Shown: positions 25,041 to 29,631 of the stretch, piece after piece
How positions within the stretch are numbered: the stretch's first letter is position 1
Layout: each line of letters begins with the position of its first letter
Assembly: GCF_937875145.1 (NCBI RefSeq)
Contig: NZ_CALNCS010000141.1
Span: forward strand, 1-29,631
Direction: 5' to 3'
From: Alkalibaculum bacchi
GTDB lineage: Bacteria; Bacillota; Clostridia; Eubacteriales; Alkalibacteraceae
DNA: 29,631 bases
Translations under genes and position numbers: made by a program
Notes under the pieces: model-generated
What the model saw: only the letters and a program-made list of their open reading frames with translations
Told to the model about the DNA's origin: nothing
Databases searched by the model: none

Positions 25041-25545
25041 ACTGACTTTATTAAGAGTGATAATGATCCCTATCTTTATCGTCTTTATGTTAGGAGAAAT
25101 GGAAAATGGTCAAACCATTGCTGCCATTATATTTATCATTGCATCCGCTACAGATTGGTTAGATGGGTACATTGCCCGTAGAGACAATTTAGTCACTACC
25201 TTCGGAAAATTTATGGATCCACTTGCAGATAAATTACTCGTATGTTCTGCACTTATTTGCCTTGTAGAAATTGGATTTATTCCCTCTTGGATCGTCATCA
25301 TCATTATCTCAAGAGAATTTGCTGTAACAGGTCTTCGCACTCTAGCAGCATCAGATAATATCGTCATCGCGGCTAGCTGGTGGGGTAAAATAAAAACCGT
25401 AACACAAATGATAGCTATCATTGTAGCATTGTTTAATATCAATTTCAGTATCTACATTATGTATATAGCTACATTCTTTACCATTCTTTCTGGTGTAGAT
25501 TACTTTGTCATCAATCGTAAGGTATTTACACATACAAATAATTAA
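25018..25545 (+). CDS. pgsA: CDP-diacylglycerol-glycerol-3-phosphate 3-phosphatidyltransferase
   Basis: Membrane enzyme that makes phosphatidylglycerophosphate from CDP-diacylglycerol (the CdsA product) and glycerol 3-phosphate. The 175-residue protein has several hydrophobic helices and the CDP-alcohol phosphatidyltransferase motif: Asp46, Asp49-Gly50, Ala53-Arg54, Gly63, Asp67 and Asp71. The ATG at 25018 has TAGGAGAG eight bases upstream, inside rimO. The ATG at 25024 gives the more usual MNLPNKLTLLR start but a longer spacing; either is possible. The order pgsA, cinA, recA is conserved in Firmicutes, here with two genes inserted. A small ATTCC-GCAA-GGAAT hairpin follows at 25552-25565. Confidence 0.95.
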   Translation: MEMNLPNKLTLLRVIMIPIFIVFMLGEMENGQTIAAIIFIIASATDWLDGYIARRDNLVTTFGKFMDPLADKLLVCSALICLVEIGFIPSWIVIIIISREFAVTGLRTLAASDNIVIAASWWGKIKTVTQMIAIIVALFNINFSIYIMYIATFFTILSGVDYFVINRKVFTHTNN

Positions 25546-25632
25546 ACTTTAATTCCGCAAGGAATCGCTGTTTTCTACACAGTAAAATGGATTTACAACC
25601 TTTAAAAAGGTAAAAAAAGAAAGCGTGATTAC

Positions 25633-26040
25633 ATGAAAAACAACCCATTAAATAAACTTCAAAAATGGATGATGGGCAGAAATGGTGGAGATCAGCTCTC
25701 CCTTGCATTACTTATACTATCTTTACTGTTGTCTATTGTTTCTGGCATATTGGATTTACCTATTATAGCTTATATTAGCTATATTCCCTTTGTTTTTGCC
25801 GTGTATCGGATATTTTCTAAGAACGTAGATAAGAGAAGATTAGAAAACTACAAGTTTATGATAAAATTGAGTCCAATATACTCCTTTTATCATAAAAGAA
25901 AAACCGCACTAAAAGACAGAAAAACTCACAAATACTTCAAATGCCCAAATTGCAAGCAAGGACTACGGGTGCCTAAAGGAAAAGGCAAAATAAATATTAC
26001 CTGCTCAAAATGTGGAACGAAATTTGTGAAGCAAAGCTAA
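25633..26040 (+). CDS. Two-helix membrane protein with C-terminal zinc ribbon (uncharacterised)
   Basis: A 135-residue protein of unknown function. Residues 20-62 hold two closely spaced hydrophobic segments (LSLALLILSLLLSIVSGILD and IIAYISYIPFVFAVYRIF) with basic flanks. After a Lys/Arg-rich stretch comes a zinc ribbon, CPNC with 19 intervening residues then CSKCG, including the basic GLRVPKGKGKI between the knuckles. Similar small membrane zinc-ribbon proteins are common in Clostridia, but I know no assigned role; RNA or protein binding at the membrane is only a guess. The ribosome-binding site before the ATG is weak. Its stop codon lies inside the stem of the following terminator. Confidence 0.8.
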   Translation: MKNNPLNKLQKWMMGRNGGDQLSLALLILSLLLSIVSGILDLPIIAYISYIPFVFAVYRIFSKNVDKRRLENYKFMIKLSPIYSFYHKRKTALKDRKTHKYFKCPNCKQGLRVPKGKGKINITCSKCGTKFVKQS

Positions 26041-26073
26041 AGCACCAAAGGTGCTTTAGTCGCTAGCTTTTTC
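26033..26073 (+). terminator. Bipartite terminator overlapping the zinc-ribbon gene stop
   Basis: CTAAAGCACC (26037-26046) and GGTGCTTTAG (26050-26059) form a perfect 10-bp stem with an AAA loop. AAAGC (26033-26037) can pair with GCTTT (26066-26070) after a bulge, placing a T tract (to 26072) next to the outer stem. The TAA stop is inside the stem. CTTTAGTCGCTAGCTTT at 26054-26070 is the second copy of the element at 19130. Confidence 0.7.
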
Positions 26074-26095
26074 TATTGCTACTGTGTATAAATAA

Positions 26096-26123
26096 TTGTT
26101 TAATAAAAAATAAATAATAGTAT
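26096..26123 (+). promoter_or_regulatory. Candidate promoter for the flavin reductase-cinA pair
   Basis: TTGTTT (26096-26101), a 16-bp spacer and TAGTAT (26118-26123), in very AT-rich DNA after a terminator. Other registers fit about as well (TATAGC at 26121). A start here would give a leader of about 105 nt containing the two hairpins at 26150-26221. Confidence 0.35.
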
Positions 26124-26149
26124 AGCAATAATAATTACAAGGTTTGGAT

Positions 26150-26221
26150 TTTATTACAGTGAGTTTAATACTTATATTTGTAATAAAGAAACGAGTGACG
26201 AAGGATATCACATTCTTTATT
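26150..26221 (+). promoter_or_regulatory. Two mutually exclusive hairpins in the flavin-reductase leader
   Basis: Hairpin 1 pairs TTTATTACA (26150-26158) with TGTAATAAA (26179-26187). Hairpin 2 pairs AATAAAGAA (26182-26190) with TTCTTTATT (26213-26221), with an inner GTGA/TCAC stem (26195-26198, 26208-26211). They share 26182-26187, so only one can form at a time. Hairpin 2 ends two bases before the AGGAG ribosome-binding site at 26223. The layout suits a switch or attenuator, but no known riboswitch class is recognised. Confidence 0.45.
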
Positions 26222-26235
26222 TAGGAGATGAATTA

Positions 26236-26856
26236 TTGGCCAGTCAGAAGAATATTACTTGGAGAGGAGGCGCTATGCTTGCTCCAGTGCCCCCTGTTAT
26301 GGTTACTTGCGGTACTTTAGAAAAACCAAATGTATTGACTATTGGTTGGACGGGTATTCTAAATACGATTCCACCAAAAACCTATATATCCGTTCGACCT
26401 TCTCGATATTCCTATGATTTGATTAAAGAAAATGGGGAATTTATCATTAACTTAACGACTACTCATATGATAAAAGCAGCCGATTACTGTGGAGTTCGCT
26501 CAGGGCGAAATGAAGATAAATTTGCTGTCACAGGTCTTCACATAGAAGAAGCCTCTAAAGTAACCTGCCCTATGCTTGTAGAGAGCCCTGTATCCTTAGA
26601 ATGCAGTGTGACTGATGTGGTCTCTTTAGGCTCTCATGACATGTTTATAGCAGATATTTTAGCTGTCAATGTAGACAGCAGTTTTATAGATAAAGAGGGA
26701 AAATTTCATTTAGATAAGTGTTCTTTAGCTGCTTACGCTCATGGAGAATACTTTTCATTAGGTGAAAAGATCGGCAGCTTTGGTTTTTCCGTAAAAAAGA
26801 AGAAGAAAAAGAAGAAAAAAATAAAAGATAAATTGGGAAAGGTGGTCGTTAAATGA
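26236..26856 (+). CDS. Flavin reductase-like, FMN-binding split-barrel protein
   Basis: A 206-residue protein of the flavin reductase-like/flavoredoxin family (COG1853 type). MLAPVPPVMVTCGTLEKPNVLTIGWTG is the usual N-terminal strand pair (shown here as two parts: MLAPVPPVMVTCGT and KPNVLTIGWTG). It is followed by SVRPSRYSYDLI, GEFIINLTT and a C-terminal LAAYAHGEYFSLGEKIGSFG. It likely binds FMN; the electron donor and substrate are unknown. It starts at TTG 26236, eight bases after AGGAG, because no in-frame ATG is nearby. The C-terminus ends in nine consecutive lysines (187-195), beyond the usual fold. It overlaps cinA in an ATGA, so the two are translationally coupled. Confidence 0.85.
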   Translation: MASQKNITWRGGAMLAPVPPVMVTCGTLEKPNVLTIGWTGILNTIPPKTYISVRPSRYSYDLIKENGEFIINLTTTHMIKAADYCGVRSGRNEDKFAVTGLHIEEASKVTCPMLVESPVSLECSVTDVVSLGSHDMFIADILAVNVDSSFIDKEGKFHLDKCSLAAYAHGEYFSLGEKIGSFGFSVKKKKKKKKKIKDKLGKVVVK

Positions 26857-28091
26857 TAGGTGAATTAATCAATGTAGGCACAGAAATTTTAATTGGAGAT
26901 ATTGTAAATACCAATGCACAGTACATTTCAAAGGAGTTATCGAATATAGGCTTTTCTATATACTACCATACAACAGTAGGTGATAACCCTAATCGCTTAA
27001 AAGAGACTTTACAAAATTCTCTTAATAGAAGCGATGTAGTCATTTTGACAGGAGGTTTAGGACCAACTCAGGATGATCTTACAAAAGAAATACTAGCCGA
27101 AATTTTAGGCGTAGAATTAGTTTTAGATCAAAAGATTTACGATGGTATAACAGAACGTATTTATAAATCCGGATATTCACAGGTTACACAAAACAATTAC
27201 AAACAAGCTTATATTCCTAAAGGAGCCTCTCCTATACCTAATTTAAATGGTACAGCTCCTGGTATATTAGCAGAAATGGATAATAAATCAATCATATTAT
27301 TACCAGGACCTCCAAGGGAAATGATTCCTATGTTTGAACAAAGTGTCCTTCCCTATTTAATGAAGAAGACTGACACAAAGTTTTATTCAAATTATTACAA
27401 AGTTACTTCTATTGGAGAATCTGCAGTAGAAGACCGTTTGCTAGACCTTATAGACAAACAAAAAAATCCTACCATTGCAACTTATGCTAAACCTGGAGAA
27501 GTACTTATTCGAGTTACAGCAAATGGAAAATCGCGAGAAGAAGTAGAGAGCCTACTTCAGGATTACGATGTAGTAATTAGGGAGAGATTCGAACAGAATA
27601 TCTACGCCTTTGAAGACATCTCCCTCCAAGAAGCTGTAGGAAAATCGCTAGTTGAAAAGAATTTAACCATATCCATTGCAGAATCTTGTACAGCGGGGCA
27701 AATCGCCAGCAGATTAAGTGAATTTCCTGGTATATCTCAATCTTTTCATAGCGGCATTGTGTGCTATTCAAACGAAGCGAAAGTTCGTTTTGTAGGTGTA
27801 CAACAAAAAACTTTAGATGAGTACGGTGCAGTTAGCGAAGAAACAGCTAGGGAAATGTTACAAGGTCTTTATGAAAAAAATAAGACAGATATTGTAGTGG
27901 CTACAACAGGTATTGCAGGTCCTGATGGAGGAAGTGAAGATAAGCCTGTAGGGACAGTTTATATTGGGATTTTATACAAAGGTCAATATACAGTGACAAG
28001 ACATCAGTTTAGAGGAGATCGGAAAAGGATTCAATTATGGGCATCTAACGAAGCTTTAAATAAAATCCGAAAAGCTATAGAAGAAAAATGA
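26853..28091 (+). CDS. cinA: CinA family protein: competence/damage-inducible, nicotinamide-nucleotide amidase
   Basis: Two-domain protein of 412 residues. The N-terminal COG1058 domain (1-170) shows GTEILIGDIVNTNAQYI, TGGLGPTQDDLT and LPGPPREM, typical of the MoaB-like fold with ADP-ribose pyrophosphatase activity in characterised relatives. The C-terminal PncC domain (about 255-410) has ESCTAGQIASRL (277-288) and TTGIAGPDGG followed by GTVYIG, matching nicotinamide mononucleotide deamidase. It therefore probably recycles pyridine nucleotides. Placement directly before recA is conserved in Firmicutes, where the pair can be co-induced during competence. Here recA has its own promoter 25 bp after the cinA stop. 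The start ATG overlaps the previous stop. Confidence 0.94.
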   Translation: MIGELINVGTEILIGDIVNTNAQYISKELSNIGFSIYYHTTVGDNPNRLKETLQNSLNRSDVVILTGGLGPTQDDLTKEILAEILGVELVLDQKIYDGITERIYKSGYSQVTQNNYKQAYIPKGASPIPNLNGTAPGILAEMDNKSIILLPGPPREMIPMFEQSVLPYLMKKTDTKFYSNYYKVTSIGESAVEDRLLDLIDKQKNPTIATYAKPGEVLIRVTANGKSREEVESLLQDYDVVIRERFEQNIYAFEDISLQEAVGKSLVEKNLTISIAESCTAGQIASRLSEFPGISQSFHSGIVCYSNEAKVRFVGVQQKTLDEYGAVSEETAREMLQGLYEKNKTDIVVATTGIAGPDGGSEDKPVGTVYIGILYKGQYTVTRHQFRGDRKRIQLWASNEALNKIRKAIEEK

Positions 28092-28115
28092 GGTGTCTTT
28101 AAACAAATATTGCTA

Positions 28116-28144
28116 TTGACTAAAACTTAGTAGTGCTATACAAT
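28116..28144 (+). promoter_or_regulatory. Sigma-A promoter of recA
   Basis: TTGACT (28116-28121), a 17-bp spacer and TACAAT (28139-28144), each one or two bases from consensus. The transcription start would be near 28151, inside the LexA box, leaving a leader of about 128 nt that contains a GTACA/TGTAC hairpin near 28200-28227. Confidence 0.85.
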
Positions 28145-28147
28145 AGT

Positions 28148-28165
28148 ACAGAACAAACGTTCTGT
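28148..28165. promoter_or_regulatory. LexA (SOS) box upstream of recA
   Basis: ACAGAAC-AAAC-GTTCTGT is a perfect 7-bp-arm palindrome whose core fits the Gram-positive LexA consensus GAACRNRYGTTC at every position. It begins three bases after the -10 box and covers the expected start site, so bound LexA would block initiation. Confidence 0.93.
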
Positions 28166-28278
28166 GCTGTAATCTTAAGAAAAAGATTCAATAATGCATT
28201 ATAAGGGTACATCTATAGTGTACTTATTTAGAAATAAAACGCAGTTAGAGTTAAAAGGGAAAGGATGTTCGGCTAAGC

Positions 28279-29349
28279 ATGACATTAGAAAAAGATAAAG
28301 CATTGCAAGCAGCTCTTGGTCAAATTGAAAAACAATTTGGTAAAGGTTCTGTAATGAAATTAGGAGAAAGTACTATAAATAATAATACAGAGGTAATATC
28401 CACATCTTCTATAGGATTGGATATTGCTTTAGGTGTTGGTGGTGTACCAAGAGGAAGAATTATAGAAATTTATGGACCTGAATCTTCAGGTAAAACAACT
28501 GTAGCTTTACACATTATCGCTCAGGCACAAAAGAATGGTGGCAATGCTGCCTTTATCGATGCAGAACACGCCTTAGATCCTGTATACGCGAGGGCATTAG
28601 GTGTAGATATCGATAATCTAATCGTATCTCAACCAGACAATGGAGAGCAAGCTTTAGAAATCACTGAGGCATTAGTTCGAAGTGGTGCTATTGATATTGT
28701 CGTTGTTGACTCTGTTGCTGCATTGGTACCTAAAGCAGAGATTGAAGGAGAAATGGGCGATTCTCATATGGGGCTTCAAGCTCGTCTTATGTCTCAAGCT
28801 CTTAGAAAATTAACAGGCGTTCTCCATAAATCCAATACTACAGCTGTATTTATCAATCAATTACGTGAAAAAATAGGCGTCATGTTTGGTAATCCTGAGA
28901 CAACAACTGGCGGTAGAGCTTTAAAATTCTATTCTTCTATTCGAATGGATGTGCGAAGAGTAGAGACATTGAAGCAAGGTCAGGACATGATTGGAAATAG
29001 AACAAGAGTAAAAATCGTTAAGAATAAAGTTGCCCCTCCATTTAAAACAGCTGAGTTTGATATTATGTACGGAGAAGGAATCTCAAGGGTTGGAGATATT
29101 TTAGATATTGCAGCCGAACACGATATTGTACTAAAATCTGGTGCATGGTATTCATACAAAGGTGAAAGACTTGGGCAAGGTAGAGAAAATTCAAAACAAT
29201 TCTTAAAGGATAATCCTCATTTAGCAGATGAAATAGAGAATTTAATTAGAGAAAAGTTCAATCTACGAGCTAGTCCAGTAAGTCCACAAACTAAAGAAGA
29301 TAAGATTAATATAGACCCTGTAGATATCGAAAAAGATATTCAGAAATAA
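28279..29349 (+). CDS. recA: Recombinase RecA
   Basis: Strand-exchange ATPase for recombinational repair and co-protease for LexA cleavage. The 356-residue protein begins with the conserved DKALQAALGQIEKQFGKGS segment and has Walker A GPESSGKTT (66-74), VVVDSVAALVPKAE, the L1/L2 DNA-binding loops (QARLMSQALRKLTG and INQLREKIGVMFGNPETTTGG, with the latter split around residue 205), and an acidic C-terminal tail. The ATG at 28279 fits the family N-terminus. AAGGA is about 13 bases upstream, a long spacing. Directly after AAGGGAAAGG an ATG at 28265 opens a three-codon frame (Met-Phe-Gly-stop) before the recA ATG. SOS control is indicated by the LexA box. Confidence 0.98.
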   Translation: MTLEKDKALQAALGQIEKQFGKGSVMKLGESTINNNTEVISTSSIGLDIALGVGGVPRGRIIEIYGPESSGKTTVALHIIAQAQKNGGNAAFIDAEHALDPVYARALGVDIDNLIVSQPDNGEQALEITEALVRSGAIDIVVVDSVAALVPKAEIEGEMGDSHMGLQARLMSQALRKLTGVLHKSNTTAVFINQLREKIGVMFGNPETTTGGRALKFYSSIRMDVRRVETLKQGQDMIGNRTRVKIVKNKVAPPFKTAEFDIMYGEGISRVGDILDIAAEHDIVLKSGAWYSYKGERLGQGRENSKQFLKDNPHLADEIENLIREKFNLRASPVSPQTKEDKINIDPVDIEKDIQK

Positions 29350-29466
29350 GAATAAGAAAGCGCCTGTTTTGATCGCTAGCATCAAGGTATTGATTAGAAT
29401 CACAAACTTCCTAGATGCTATGGAATGATTTGAGCAATCTCTATTACTAAAAAAAGTTATTATATG
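29350..29466. other. recA 3' region without a gene
   Basis: No gene is visible. TTGAT/ATCAA flank CGCTAGC at 29369-29385, and TAGCATC (29377-29383) pairs with GATGCTA (29414-29420) as an alternative. The TCGCTAGC string also occurs in the terminator element at 26060. These lie within the likely recA 3' untranslated region. Confidence 0.4.
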
Positions 29467-29501
29467 AAAAAGTGCATTACCTTATTGGTTTGCACTTTTT
29501 T
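29467..29501 (+). terminator. Rho-independent terminator of recA
   Basis: AAAAAGTGCA (29467-29476) and TGCACTTTTT (29491-29500) form a perfect 10-bp stem. The inner ACC/GGT can pair as well, and the right arm merges into a T tract. The last 130 bp of the window show no gene start; the only ATG-led frame near 29588 is three codons long. Confidence 0.9.
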
Positions 29502-29631
29502 ATATAAGCACGCTTAACTTTTTAAACTATTATTACAATCTGCTGAGAGTGTTATAGCTTGACTCAATCCTGAGAGCACGGCTATCGCATGAAAAAATAA
29601 ACAAATAATTATCTTTTACTACTGTGTTGGG

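Noticed and set aside
25574..25616. ACCTTT/AAAGGT inverted repeat as a terminator after pgsA
   Set aside because: On the + strand it is followed by As, not Ts. It could terminate only minus-strand transcripts, and no minus-strand gene is present.
29559..29590. Promoter starting with TTGACT at the right edge of the window
   Set aside because: No acceptable -10 lies at 16-18 bp (CTATCG or TATCGC), and no downstream gene is visible to support it.

Overview
The window is 29.6 kb of low-GC DNA with every supported gene on the + strand. The contents point to a Gram-positive Firmicute of class Clostridia: a PolC-type polymerase III, the uppS-cdsA-rseP-ispG-polC order, the rimP-nusA-rnpM-infB-rbfA-nrnA-truB-ribF-rpsO-pnp translation cluster, a TepA-type ClpP paralogue, ymxH/ylmC, an ftsK-rimO-pgsA-cinA-recA block, and a clostridial 12-bp LexA box core before recA. 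I cannot name the genus from sequence alone. I can read no mobile-element gene, CRISPR array, tRNA or rRNA here.

Layout. (1) 1-3678: the isoprenoid/envelope block, with undecaprenyl diphosphate synthase, CDP-diacylglycerol synthase, the site-2 protease RseP and the MEP-pathway enzyme IspG. (2) 3850-4515: an MgtC/SapB membrane protein inserted between ispG and polC, behind an AT-rich repeat-bearing gap. (3) 4562-8782: PolC, starting with TTG. (4) 8824-16454: a strong promoter and hairpin leader, then the long rimP-to-ribF run that supplies ribosome maturation, transcription elongation/antitermination, translation initiation, oligoribonucleotide turnover, tRNA pseudouridine and FMN/FAD. (5) 16473-19117: rpsO with its own promoter and terminator, then pnp. 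(6) 19118-21358: dut, the PRC-barrel protein and TepA, separated by repeat-rich gaps, hairpins and terminators. (7) 21359-25545: ftsK, rimO and pgsA, tightly packed. (8) 25633-28091: a two-helix zinc-ribbon protein, a flavin reductase-like protein and cinA. (9) 28116-29501: recA with a textbook sigma-A promoter and LexA box, ending at a strong terminator.

The window is essentially core housekeeping sequence, and I found no convincing new multi-gene system. What deserves a second look is mostly absence and regulation. Three genes usual at these positions are missing: dxr between cdsA and rseP, the L7Ae-like ylxQ between rnpM and infB, and the M16 peptidase between pnp and dut. IF-2 carries an Asn-rich linker with three tandem 14-residue repeats. 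The leader of the flavin-reductase gene holds two mutually exclusive hairpins next to its ribosome-binding site. Degenerate intergenic repeats recur just upstream of several genes and create false N-terminal extensions. Several gene starts were therefore placed downstream of the longest open frame, using the ribosome-binding site and family N-termini.
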